Shown here: piece after piece, positions 7,536 through 14,646 of the stretch | Layout of the letters: each line of letters opens with the position of its first letter | Numbering within the stretch: position 1 is the first letter of the stretch | Origin: Ruminococcus sp. | Lineage (GTDB): Bacteria > Bacillota > Clostridia > Oscillospirales > Acutalibacteraceae | Direction: 5' to 3' | Length of the DNA stretch: 64,000 bases | NCBI GenBank assembly: GCA_017404665.1 | Contig: JAFRBX010000043.1 | Coordinates: forward strand, 1 to 64,000 | Notes under the pieces: model-generated | Told to the model about the DNA's origin: nothing | What the model saw: the letters and a program-made list of their open reading frames with translations, nothing else | Database searches by the model: none | Program-made: the position numbers and the translations under genes

Positions 7536-7835
7536 TTATTCTTCAGCCTGCGCCGCTTCTTCCGCGGCCTTACGCTTCGCGAAACATTCGCTGCAATAGT
7601 AACTCTTGCCTTCCATCGGCTTAAATGGGATCTTTGCTTCGCCGCCACAGTCTGCACACACGGTCGTGTGCATCTCACGATTAGCCCTGATTGCATTCTT
7701 GCGGGCAATACGGCAGTCCTTGCAGCGCTGGGGCTCGTTCACAAAGCCTTTCTCTGCGTAGAACTCCTGCTCGCCGGCTGTGAACACGAATTCGTTTCCA
7801 CAGTCCTTGCAAACGAGAATCTTGTCTTCGTACAT
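7536..7835 (-). CDS. Zinc-ribbon protein with two CxxC pairs per half
   Basis: A 99-residue protein if started at the ATG at 7835 (MYEDKILVCKDCG); the open frame extends upstream but without a better ribosome site. The N-terminal half carries CKDCG and RCKDCR around a GEQEFYAEKGF stretch, a pattern typical of a conserved bacterial zinc-ribbon domain. The C-terminal half has VCADCGGEAKIPFKP and YYCSECF, a second zinc site. An Ala/Glu-rich tail follows. It is encoded directly downstream of the SigH-like gene on the same strand. Proteins with this pair of domains are common in Firmicutes and uncharacterised; nucleic-acid binding is a reasonable guess only. Confidence 0.8.
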   Translation of the reverse strand: MYEDKILVCKDCGNEFVFTAGEQEFYAEKGFVNEPQRCKDCRIARKNAIRANREMHTTVCADCGGEAKIPFKPMEGKSYYCSECFAKRKAAEEAAQAEE

Positions 7836-7910
7836 AGCGTGTACCTCACTTTTTGGTATATATTTTACCCCGCGGCGGAGTTGCACCGTCTGATTTCTCT
7901 TCGGGGTGTA

Positions 7911-8513
7911 TTACCTTGAAAGCTTTTGACGTATACGGGTCTGTGCATTGTCAACTGATTTTAGGGAAATGTTCAGCCGCTGTGCAATTTCTTTGTACGT
8001 ATAGCCGGAAAGGTGCAAAATCGCTACTTTGTACTCGAGGTCTGAGAGGCTGGTCTTGAGGACGCGGTGCAGACTGTCGATATATTCCTTCGATTCGACC
8101 AGCTCGGGGAGCGGCGTCTCGGTCGGATCGAAGGCAGTGTCCGCTTCATCCTCCAACGATATCATATTGCGGGCGGGTACGGCGCGCCGACGCGCCGACG
8201 AACGCATCATCGAGCGAAAGCGGTTCCCGACACAAAGCATCAGGTAATTCTTAAAGCTCATGCCCTTCTTGCCGTCATAAGAACGGCAGGCGGAGAGCAG
8301 GGCTAACATGCCTTCCTGAATCATGTCGTTGTCGTCAATATCCGCCGACATGCAACGGTACTTTTTGGCGACTGTTGAGATCAGCCCCAGATACCGCGAT
8401 GCGATCAAGTCGAAAGCATCGTCGTTTCCCGATAAAAAATCTCTGATGAGTTCTTCGTCGGATAGCCGCATTTCGCGGCTGACGCTTGCGTCGTTCAGGA
8501 TACAGCACCTCAC
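7911..8513 (-). CDS. RNA polymerase sigma factor, SigH (Spo0H)-like
   Basis: A sigma-70-family protein of up to 200 residues. Region 2 includes FDLIASRYLGLISTVAKKY and DDNDMIQEGMLALLSACRSY, and region 4 includes LSDLEYKVAILHLSGYTY and EIAQRLNISLKSVDNA. The SDLE..V..L.L.G..Y.EI arrangement and the short length match the SigH/Spo0H group that controls the move to stationary phase and sporulation in Bacilli and Clostridia. The start is uncertain: the GTG at 8513 lies only about a dozen bases after the predicted transcription start, while ATG 8471 (MRLSDEEL) fits the family start better but has no clear ribosome site. A strong divergent promoter lies upstream. Confidence 0.82.
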   Translation of the reverse strand: MRCCILNDASVSREMRLSDEELIRDFLSGNDDAFDLIASRYLGLISTVAKKYRCMSADIDDNDMIQEGMLALLSACRSYDGKKGMSFKNYLMLCVGNRFRSMMRSSARRRAVPARNMISLEDEADTAFDPTETPLPELVESKEYIDSLHRVLKTSLSDLEYKVAILHLSGYTYKEIAQRLNISLKSVDNAQTRIRQKLSR

Positions 8514-8531
8514 AATATATTATCTATGTAA

Positions 8532-8560
8532 ATTGTAATAAATATGCCGCCAAAAGTCAA
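8532..8560 (-). promoter_or_regulatory. Promoter of the SigH-like gene
   Basis: Minus-strand TTGACT (8560-8555), a 17-base spacer and TACAAT (8537-8532). Confidence 0.7.
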
Positions 8561-8656
8561 CAGGTTTTTCAAATCTCGTAGGAAGAATATAGTAGTTTTT
8601 ATTCACTCGCTGTAACATTTTGTGAATAATAAACAGTATTTTCACATCAATTTTGG

Positions 8657-8685
8657 TTTACATCTTCTCCGAAATATGCTATAAT
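8657..8685 (+). promoter_or_regulatory. Promoter upstream of comM
   Basis: TTTACA (8657-8662), a 17-base spacer and TATAAT (8680-8685). It gives a leader of about 180 bases before comM. Confidence 0.7.
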
Positions 8686-8713
8686 GCACTTATGGAATTC
8701 GAACATAGATACG

Positions 8714-8848
8714 ATGCCGAAAAAACGAGTGAAAAATGGCGGCTGCCGTTTAAAAAATCGCATTCCGCTGAGGTACTGTATTGATACACATGGTGAAAAT
8801 TTTAACGATTTCAAGGCGCTTTTCGAAGTGTTTTTTCTGAACGATTGA
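8714..8848 (+). CDS. Possible 44-residue small protein in the comM leader
   Basis: An ATG at 8714 opens 44 codons ending in TGA at 8846-8848, just before the comM ribosome site. The product would be basic at its start (MPKKRVKN) and acidic/aromatic at its end (FKALFEVFFLND). It fills most of the leader transcribed from the promoter at 8657-8685. No Shine-Dalgarno sequence precedes it, and no family is recognised. It may be a chance open frame or a leader peptide. Confidence 0.25.
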   Translation: MPKKRVKNGGCRLKNRIPLRYCIDTHGENFNDFKALFEVFFLND

Positions 8849-8869
8849 TAAAAAAAGGAGCGTGTCGGG

Positions 8870-10393
8870 ATGGTAGTAAAATGCAACAGTCTGGGGCTGT
8901 TTGGACTCAATACTTATGCAATAGAGGTCGAAGCCGATCTGTCGCGCGGCGTAGCGGCTTTCGATATTGTCGGTCTGCCCGACGCGGCGGTCAAGGAAAG
9001 CCGTGACCGCGTGCGCTCCGCCATGAAAAACTGCGGCTTTGAATTCCCGAATTCGCGGCTTATCCTCAACCTCGCTCCCGCGGATATCAAGAAGGAAGGA
9101 CCGCTCTATGACCTGCCTATCCTGATCAGCGTGCTGAAGGCGACGCGTCAGATCCTTGCGAATACGGATGACGCTGCGTTCATCGGCGAGCTGTCGCTCT
9201 CGGGAGAATTGAGGGGCGTCAACGGCGTGCTGCCGATGGCGATCGCCGCCGGACAGCAGGGACTCAAAAGGCTCTATGTCCCCGCCGTAAACGCCAACGA
9301 GGGTGCTGTAGTGGACGGGCTCGAGGTCTATCCCGTTCGTCATATTTTTGAGCTGATTGACCATCTGGCAGGGCGCAGACAGATCGTTCCCGCACAGTTT
9401 TGCCGTGAGGAACAAGCCGTTGACACCGCTCTGGATTTTTCACAGGTCAAGGGACAGGCGGAGGCAAAGCGCGCGCTGGAGATCGCTGCCGCAGGAGGCC
9501 ACAATGTGCTGCTGATCGGTTCTCCCGGCGCGGGCAAAAGCATGCTCGCGAAAAGGATGGTAACGATCCTGCCCGAGATGACCTTTGACGAAACGATCGA
9601 AACGACAAAGATTCACTCCATCGCCGGTACGCTCCCGAAGGGCTCGGGGCTGATCACGATGCGCCCGTTCCGCTCGCCGCACCATACGATCACCCGCGTG
9701 GGCATGACCGGCGGCGGCACGACCCCCAAGCCCGGCGAGATATCACTGGCGCATAACGGCGTGCTGTTTTTAGACGAGCTGCCGGAGTTCCCACGTTCGG
9801 TGCTCGAGGTGCTGCGCCAGCCGCTCGAGGACAGCGTGGTGTCGATCGCCCGCGCTCACGGCACCTATACCTATCCCTCCGAGTTCATGCTGATCGCCGC
9901 GATGAATCCTTGCCCCTGCGGCTTCTATAATCATCCGAAAAAGACCTGCACCTGTTCGGATAACGCGGTGCATAAATACCTCAACCGCGTGTCGGGTCCG
10001 CTGCTTGACCGCATCGACATCCATATCGAGGTGCCGCCGGTGGAGTATGACGATCTGACCGCCAAAAGCGGAGAGGAAAAATCGGAGGATATCCGCGTCC
10101 GCGTCAACGCCGCCCGCGCGATCCAGACGGAGCGCTTTCGAGGGACAAAGACCAAGTGCAACGCCCATATTGAGGCGGCGATGTTTGAGGAAGTCTGTGT
10201 GACGGACGACAAGGCGAACAGGATGCTGAGGGCGGCGTTCGATAAGCTGGGCATGACCGCCCGCGCCTATGACCGCATCATGAAGGTCGCACGTACCATC
10301 GCCGACCTCGACCAAAGCGAGATCATCCGAGCGGCGCATATCAGCGAGGCGATCCAGTACCGCACGCTTGACCGCAAATACTGGCATGAATGA
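8870..10393 (+). CDS. comM: YifB/ComM-family Mg-chelatase-like AAA+ ATPase
   Basis: A 507-residue protein of usual length for YifB/ComM. The N-terminal Lon-protease-like fold (about residues 1-165, beginning NSLGLFGLNTYAIEVE) precedes the Mg-chelatase-type AAA+ core. Walker A is GSPGAGKSM near residue 218 and Walker B is GVLFLDELPEF. A Cys cluster, CPCGFYNHPKKTCTCS, and an Arg-rich sensor region with LDRIDIHIEVPP follow. GGAG lies nine bases before the ATG. In Gram-negative bacteria ComM is a hexameric branch-migration helicase that helps integrate DNA during transformation; in Firmicutes the role is inferred from this. The gene ends just before the GNAT gene and is probably cotranscribed with it. 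Confidence 0.92.
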   Translation: MVVKCNSLGLFGLNTYAIEVEADLSRGVAAFDIVGLPDAAVKESRDRVRSAMKNCGFEFPNSRLILNLAPADIKKEGPLYDLPILISVLKATRQILANTDDAAFIGELSLSGELRGVNGVLPMAIAAGQQGLKRLYVPAVNANEGAVVDGLEVYPVRHIFELIDHLAGRRQIVPAQFCREEQAVDTALDFSQVKGQAEAKRALEIAAAGGHNVLLIGSPGAGKSMLAKRMVTILPEMTFDETIETTKIHSIAGTLPKGSGLITMRPFRSPHHTITRVGMTGGGTTPKPGEISLAHNGVLFLDELPEFPRSVLEVLRQPLEDSVVSIARAHGTYTYPSEFMLIAAMNPCPCGFYNHPKKTCTCSDNAVHKYLNRVSGPLLDRIDIHIEVPPVEYDDLTAKSGEEKSEDIRVRVNAARAIQTERFRGTKTKCNAHIEAAMFEEVCVTDDKANRMLRAAFDKLGMTARAYDRIMKVARTIADLDQSEIIRAAHISEAIQYRTLDRKYWHE

Positions 10394-10400
10394 GGTTTTT

Positions 10401-11195
10401 ATGATGGATATAACAATCGAAAGCTATATCATCCGTGAGGCGACGGCTGACGACGCTGCTGCGCTCAGGGAGATATATGCTTATTATGTGGAAAATACCG
10501 CGGTGACATTCGAGTATGAACCGCCGTCCGAGGAAAACTTCAAAGCGCGCATTGCCGAGACCCGAAGCCGCTATCCGTATCTGCTGGTCGAGCATGAGGA
10601 CGAGGTGTACGGCTTTGCGCTCGCGCACGCGTTCCGCGAGCGCCCCGCCTATGACTACGCGGCGGAGGTGACGATCTACATCCGTCACGACCTGCGGCAT
10701 CTGGGACTGGGAAGGATCATTTATACGACGCTGGAGGAGGAGCTCGGGCGGATGGGCATGCGCATCGCGTATGCCTGCGTTGCGCTGCCGTCCGGCGAGG
10801 ATGAATATCTGAGCATGGACAGCCCGCGCTTTCATGAGGCGCTCGGATATCGGCGCTGCGGTGAATTCCGCAGCTGCGGCTATAAATACGGCACATGGTA
10901 TACGATGATATGGATGGAGAAGGTGATCGCCGATTTTGTCGCCTGCCCCGAGCCTTTGAAGGCGTATCCCGCGCTGCTGAAGGACGCGGCGAAGCACGTG
11001 CCCGGGCCGCTGTCGATGTATGATGATCGCGAGGTGCGGCTGGTGACGGAATACGGCGAAATGTTCCGCGGGGTATGCGGTTCTTTTTCTGCCGAATTCG
11101 GACTGCATGAGTTCGGCAAAGAGGAAGAGGGCGTACAGATCGACAACTACATCTTTTACAAAAGCGATATCCGATCAATCGAGCCGGTCGGATAG
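10401..11195 (+). CDS. GNAT N-acetyltransferase with an extra C-terminal domain
   Basis: A 264-residue protein when started at ATG 10401 (ATGATGG), which has GAGG closely upstream; an earlier in-frame ATG lies inside comM. Residues 1-170 are a GNAT acetyltransferase resembling phosphinothricin acetyltransferases: IREATADDAAALREIY, the acetyl-CoA loop region HDLRHLGLGRIIY and FHEALGYRRCGEFRSCGYK. Residues about 175-264 form an additional domain with VRLVTEYGEMFRGVCG and DNYIFYKSDIRSIE, which resembles a small SH3/Sm-like beta barrel. The substrate is unknown. The tail is unusual for the family and may be a lineage-specific fusion. It lies only seven bases after comM. Confidence 0.8.
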   Translation: MMDITIESYIIREATADDAAALREIYAYYVENTAVTFEYEPPSEENFKARIAETRSRYPYLLVEHEDEVYGFALAHAFRERPAYDYAAEVTIYIRHDLRHLGLGRIIYTTLEEELGRMGMRIAYACVALPSGEDEYLSMDSPRFHEALGYRRCGEFRSCGYKYGTWYTMIWMEKVIADFVACPEPLKAYPALLKDAAKHVPGPLSMYDDREVRLVTEYGEMFRGVCGSFSAEFGLHEFGKEEEGVQIDNYIFYKSDIRSIEPVG

Positions 11196-11223
11196 TATGG
11201 CAGAGAGATCGTATCCTTTAGGA

Positions 11224-11249
11224 GGCGGAGCTTTTGGGCTCTGCCTTTT
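11224..11249 (+). terminator. Terminator after the comM-GNAT unit
   Basis: GGCGGAGC (11224-11231) pairs with GCTCTGCC (11238-11245), with one G-U pair, and is followed by TTTTG. Confidence 0.6.
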
Positions 11250-11597
11250 GTACTGTGAACTGAACTCAGGCTTGGCAAGCATAACTCCCGTGAGGGTTGG
11301 CAGCGGAGAAAAGCAAATAACGGAAACATGGCAAAAAAGAGCAATTTGATTACAAAATAATTACATAAAGGAATTATAAATATAGAAAAAGCATACAGAC
11401 GAACACGGCAAATCCATACACATTTACTAAAAAATATTACAAAAGATAAATTCGGTTGACTTTAGCGGTGGTTTGTATTATCTTATGTATAAGCATAATC
11501 AGGCGCAGTGCACCGGATTGCGATCATCAGTATCATACACGGCTATGCCGTGCGACCTATATTTCGTGAAAACAGAAACGATCATACTCAGTATTTT
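11250..11597. other. Non-coding stretch before murA
   Basis: No supported gene. It is AT-rich in the middle. A TTGACT at 11456-11461 followed by TATTAT at 11476-11481 (14-base spacing) or TATCTT about 17 bases on is a weak candidate murA promoter. CACGGC-TAT-GCCGTG near 11540 is a short hairpin in the putative leader. Confidence 0.4.
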
Positions 11598-11612
11598 AGG
11601 AAGTGTACAGAT

Positions 11613-12905
11613 TTGGAAAAAATAGTGATTGAAGGCGGAAAGCCGTTATTCGGCGAGGTTACCGTCAGCGGCGCGAAAAACGCAGCTGTGGCGATTATCC
11701 CCGCGGTGGTGCTCTGTGACGAGCCCTGCCGCATCGAAAATATTCCGAACATCTCCGATGTTACGCTGATTGCGAACATCCTGCAGGACATGGGCGCGAT
11801 GGTGCGCCGCGTGGACAAAAACACGCTGGACATCGATCCGCGTCCCATCAACACCTATGAGGCGACGCATGACGCCGTGCGCGGAATGCGCGCGTCCTAC
11901 TATCTGCTGGGCGCGCTTTTGGGCCGTTTCCACAACGCCAAGGTCGCGCTGCCCGGCGGCTGCAACTTCGGTGTGCGTCCGATCGACCAGCATTTGAAGG
12001 GCTTCCAGCTGATGGGCGCGAAGAATGAGCTGGTCAACGGCGCGGTGATCGAGAGCACGACCTCGGGCTCGTTCCACGGCGCGAGAGTTTATTTTGATAC
12101 TGTCTCCGTCGGCTCGACCATCAACCTGATGCTCGCTGCCGTCAAGGCGGAGGGTCAGACGATCCTCGAAAACGCCGCCAAGGAGCCGCACATCGTCGAT
12201 CTGGCGAACTTTCTCAACTCGATGGGCGCCAATATCCGCGGCGCCGGTACCGACGTCATCAAGATCCGCGGCGTCGATTACCTGCACGGCGTGACCTACT
12301 CCATCATCCCCGACCAGATCGAGGCGGGCACCTACATGGCAGCCGCCGCCGCGACCAGAGGCAGGATCACGATCCGCAACATCACCCCGAAGCATCTCGA
12401 AAGCATCAGCTCCAAGCTGATGGAGATGGGCTGTGATATCGAAGAATACGATGAAGCGGTCATCATCGACGCGACCCAGCGTCCGCTGAACCGCGTGAAT
12501 ATCAAGACGATGCCGCACCCCGGCTTCCCGACCGACTGCCAGCCGCAGTTTGTCGCGCTGCTGTGTACCGTGAAGGGCACCTCCATCGTCAACGAAAGTG
12601 TGTGGGACAACCGCTATCAGTATGTCAGCGAGCTGGTCCGCATGGGCGCGAAGATCTCGCTTGAGGGCAGGATGGCGTTCATCGAAGGCGGTACGCTGAC
12701 GGGCGCTCCCGTGAAAGCGACCGACCTGCGCGCGGGCGCGGCGATGGTGATCGCGGGACTGGTTGCCGAGGGTACGACTAATATCTCGAACATCAGATAC
12801 ATCGAGAGAGGCTACTCGGATGTTGTCACCAAGTTTCAGGCGCTCGGAGCAGATATCAAAAAGATCTATGTTCCCGACAATGACAGCGCCGTAACAACAG
12901 CATAA
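11613..12905 (+). CDS. murA: UDP-N-acetylglucosamine 1-carboxyvinyltransferase (MurA)
   Basis: A cytoplasmic enzyme that transfers enolpyruvate from PEP to UDP-GlcNAc, the first committed step of peptidoglycan synthesis. I place the start at TTG 11613 (LEKIVIEGGKPLFGEV), which has AGGAAGTG about eight bases upstream and matches the family N-terminus; the frame is open further upstream. This gives 430 residues, the usual length. KNAAVAIIPA holds the conserved Lys-Asn pair. The catalytic Cys is residue 117 in GGCNFGVRPIDQH; Cys rather than Asp predicts fosfomycin sensitivity. GFPTDCQPQFVALLC and DLRAGAAMVIAGL are the other signatures. A strong terminator follows, so it is probably a single-gene unit. 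Confidence 0.94.
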   Translation: MEKIVIEGGKPLFGEVTVSGAKNAAVAIIPAVVLCDEPCRIENIPNISDVTLIANILQDMGAMVRRVDKNTLDIDPRPINTYEATHDAVRGMRASYYLLGALLGRFHNAKVALPGGCNFGVRPIDQHLKGFQLMGAKNELVNGAVIESTTSGSFHGARVYFDTVSVGSTINLMLAAVKAEGQTILENAAKEPHIVDLANFLNSMGANIRGAGTDVIKIRGVDYLHGVTYSIIPDQIEAGTYMAAAAATRGRITIRNITPKHLESISSKLMEMGCDIEEYDEAVIIDATQRPLNRVNIKTMPHPGFPTDCQPQFVALLCTVKGTSIVNESVWDNRYQYVSELVRMGAKISLEGRMAFIEGGTLTGAPVKATDLRAGAAMVIAGLVAEGTTNISNIRYIERGYSDVVTKFQALGADIKKIYVPDNDSAVTTA

Positions 12906-12910
12906 GGAAA

Positions 12911-12932
12911 GGGCACGCAGGTGCCCTTTTTT
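12911..12932 (+). terminator. murA terminator
   Basis: GGGCAC (12911-12916), loop GCAG, GTGCCC (12921-12926), then six T. Confidence 0.9.
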
Positions 12933-12977
12933 AGTGGTCAGTGACTAGTGGTTAGCGGTCAGTGATTAGTGGTTAGT
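12933..12977. repeat. Degenerate AGTGGTTAGTGATT-type intergenic repeat
   Basis: About four imperfect units of the form AGTGGTCAGTGA/AGTGGTTAG lie head to tail. Similar stretches occur near 27531-27579 and 34791-34840, always in non-coding DNA next to a terminator. Confidence 0.6.
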
Positions 12978-13033
12978 TTTTGGGGGATGGTTTCGCCCTC
13001 ACCCGATTGTATAAAATACCGAGGTTCAAAAAG

Positions 13034-13822
13034 ATGGCAAAAATCGTACCGCTCTTCTCTTCGAGCAAGGGCAATTCTTATTATATTCAGGGCAACGGCT
13101 CCGCGATCCTGATCGACGCGGGGCGCAATTTAAAGCAGATAGAGCTGGCAATGAAAGAAAACGGGCTCGAAATGCGTTGTGTGCGCGCGATATTTGTGAC
13201 GCATGAGCACACCGATCATATCAGCGCGTTGAAGGTACTGCTCAAGCGGTATGATATCCCGCTCTTCGCTTCGCGCGGGACGCTGGAGAATCTTACGCAG
13301 TATGACAAGGTCCCCGCTTCGGCGCGGATGAATGTGATCGAAAATATCGTCGAGACCGGTGACTTTCGTGTGCAGCGTGTCGAAACCTCTCATGACGCCG
13401 CCGAGCCCTGCGGCTATTTTATCACTACGCCCGACGGAAGGCGGCTGAGCATCGTGACGGATACGGGCTTTCTGACCGAGGACGCGCGGCTGGCGATATC
13501 CCGATCCCGGCTCGCTGTGGTGGAGTCCAACCATGATATCGATATGCTTCGAGAGGGACCCTATCCGTATATTCTGAAAAAAAGAATCCTGTCCGATAAC
13601 GGGCATCTGAGCAACGCGGCGTGCGCAGAGGCGCTGCCCGACTTCGTCGGCGCGGGGCTGACACGGATCATCCTCGGACATCTGAGCGAAGAGAACAACA
13701 CGCCCCATCTGGCGCTCAGTGAGTCGGTCGACGCGCTGAACCGCGCGGGGATGGCGCTGAACGCCGATTACACGTTGGACGTCGCGCCGGTCGTGACTAA
13801 CGGGAAGTCTGTGGTTTTTTGA
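13034..13822 (+). CDS. walJ: MBL-fold metallohydrolase, WalJ/YycJ-like
   Basis: A 262-residue metallo-beta-lactamase-fold hydrolase when started at ATG 13034 (MAKIVPLFSSSKGNSYYI), nine bases after a GAGG; upstream in-frame codons run into the repeat region. SSSKGNSYYI and ILIDAGRNLKQIE are typical of the YycJ/WalJ group. The zinc site is THEHTDHISAL, with further ligands expected at TSHDAAEP, VTDTGF and LGHLSEENN. WalJ proteins are dinuclear-metal 5'-3' exonucleases linked to DNA repair and cell-wall homeostasis. It lies upstream of rlmH, a common Firmicute arrangement, separated by a copy of a dispersed repeat. Confidence 0.88.
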   Translation: MAKIVPLFSSSKGNSYYIQGNGSAILIDAGRNLKQIELAMKENGLEMRCVRAIFVTHEHTDHISALKVLLKRYDIPLFASRGTLENLTQYDKVPASARMNVIENIVETGDFRVQRVETSHDAAEPCGYFITTPDGRRLSIVTDTGFLTEDARLAISRSRLAVVESNHDIDMLREGPYPYILKKRILSDNGHLSNAACAEALPDFVGAGLTRIILGHLSEENNTPHLALSESVDALNRAGMALNADYTLDVAPVVTNGKSVVF

Positions 13823-13830
13823 TTACAAAC

Positions 13831-13876
13831 AGTCATTGCGAAGCCCTTTAGGACTGCGGCAATCTCAACCGATTAA
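13831..13876 (+). repeat. Dispersed TCATTGCGA...CAATCTCAACCGATT repeat, short copy
   Basis: GTCATTGCGAAG opens the copy and GCGGCAATCTCAACCGATTA closes it. The same ends occur in three other intergenic copies in this window. This copy is deleted in the middle. Confidence 0.7.
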
Positions 13877-13887
13877 CGAGGAATAAT

Positions 13888-14367
13888 ATGTTAAGTATCA
13901 ATATCATCTGTATCGGAAAACTGAAAGAAAAATACTTGCGTGACGCCGTGGAAGAATACAGCAAGCGGATGAAGCCGCTGTGCAGGCTGAGCATCGTTGA
14001 ACTGAATGAGGAGCGCGTGGGGGACAACCCCTCCGACGCTCAGATCAAGCAAACGATTGCCGCCGAGAGCGAGCGGATCATGCAGAAGCTCGGCAGGGGC
14101 GACTATGTGATGGCGCTGTGCGTGGAGGGGAAGATTATCAGTTCAGAGGAGCTGTCGCAGAGAATTGAGGACGTCAGCATGACCCGCAACACCGTCGACC
14201 TGATCATCGGCAGCAGCTGGGGATTATCCGACGAGCTGAAAGCGCGCGCTGACTTCAAGCTGAGCATGGGGAAGATGACCTTTCCGCATCAGCTGTGCAG
14301 GGTGATGCTCCTGGAGCAGCTCTACCGCGCGTTCCAGATCAGTAAAGGAACGAAATATCATAAATGA
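13888..14367 (+). CDS. rlmH: 23S rRNA (pseudouridine-1915 N3)-methyltransferase RlmH
   Basis: A 159-residue SPOUT methyltransferase, the usual length, that methylates pseudouridine 1915 of 23S rRNA in assembled ribosomes. It begins INIICIGKLKEKYLRDA and has the SAM-binding knot region MALCVEGKIISSEE, then DLIIGSSWGLSDELK (often IGG-x-x-G in relatives). The invariant C-terminal block KMTFPHQLCRVMLLEQ, then LYRAFQISKGTKYHK, is complete. GAGGAA lies a few bases before the ATG. Confidence 0.95.
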   Translation: MLSINIICIGKLKEKYLRDAVEEYSKRMKPLCRLSIVELNEERVGDNPSDAQIKQTIAAESERIMQKLGRGDYVMALCVEGKIISSEELSQRIEDVSMTRNTVDLIIGSSWGLSDELKARADFKLSMGKMTFPHQLCRVMLLEQLYRAFQISKGTKYHK

Positions 14368-14389
14368 CACAGGTTTTTTGCAATATCAA

Positions 14390-14417
14390 TTGACAACTGC
14401 GGATAACATGCTATAAT
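14390..14417 (+). promoter_or_regulatory. Promoter of a short intergenic RNA
   Basis: TTGACA (14390-14395), a 16-base spacer and TATAAT (14412-14417). No protein gene begins in range; the transcript would run into the hairpin at 14466-14504, giving an RNA of about 80 bases. Confidence 0.65.
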
Positions 14418-14423
14418 ATAGAT

Positions 14424-14504
14424 ACAAGGAGCTATCCGATAGACGGTTAGCCCGGAATATGGATTAAAAAATAACCGAATCCTTGGCTGGGGCGGTTATT
14501 TTTT
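14424..14504 (+). ncRNA. Candidate antisense RNA of a type I toxin-antitoxin locus
   Basis: The span runs from the expected start of the 14390 promoter to the end of the hairpin. It ends across the 3' end of a minus-strand hydrophobic mini-gene, so the two transcripts would overlap tail to tail, as in TxpA/RatA-type pairs. The RNA has no good open frame. The assignment depends on arrangement only. Confidence 0.4.
14466..14504. terminator. Bidirectional terminator shared by the overlapping transcripts
   Basis: AAAAAATAACCG (about 14466-14477) pairs perfectly with CGGTTATTTTTT across a 15-base loop. It carries a T-run on both strands, so it can end transcripts in both directions. Confidence 0.8.
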
Positions 14505-14558
14505 ATGCGTAAACATCAGTATCGTAAAGATAAGGGTGATGATTCCGACGATTACCAT
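14496..14558 (-). pseudogene. Hydrophobic mini-protein, holin-like toxin remnant
   Basis: A minus-strand ATG at 14558 opens 20 codons whose product (MVIVGIITLIFTILMFTHKK) is one membrane segment ending in His-Lys-Lys. Small one-helix toxins of Firmicute type I systems have this layout, and their stop codon often lies in the terminator stem, as it does here. Related toxins are usually 25-35 residues. A TGA lies in frame eight codons upstream and no ribosome site is seen, so this copy is probably decayed. Confidence 0.4.
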
Positions 14559-14646
14559 GGCGAATGTAATATAGTATCAGCGGAATCGTAATGAAATCGT
14601 AATTTAGTTTACAGTAAGAATAACAGTTTATTCAGGAGGTGTAAAT

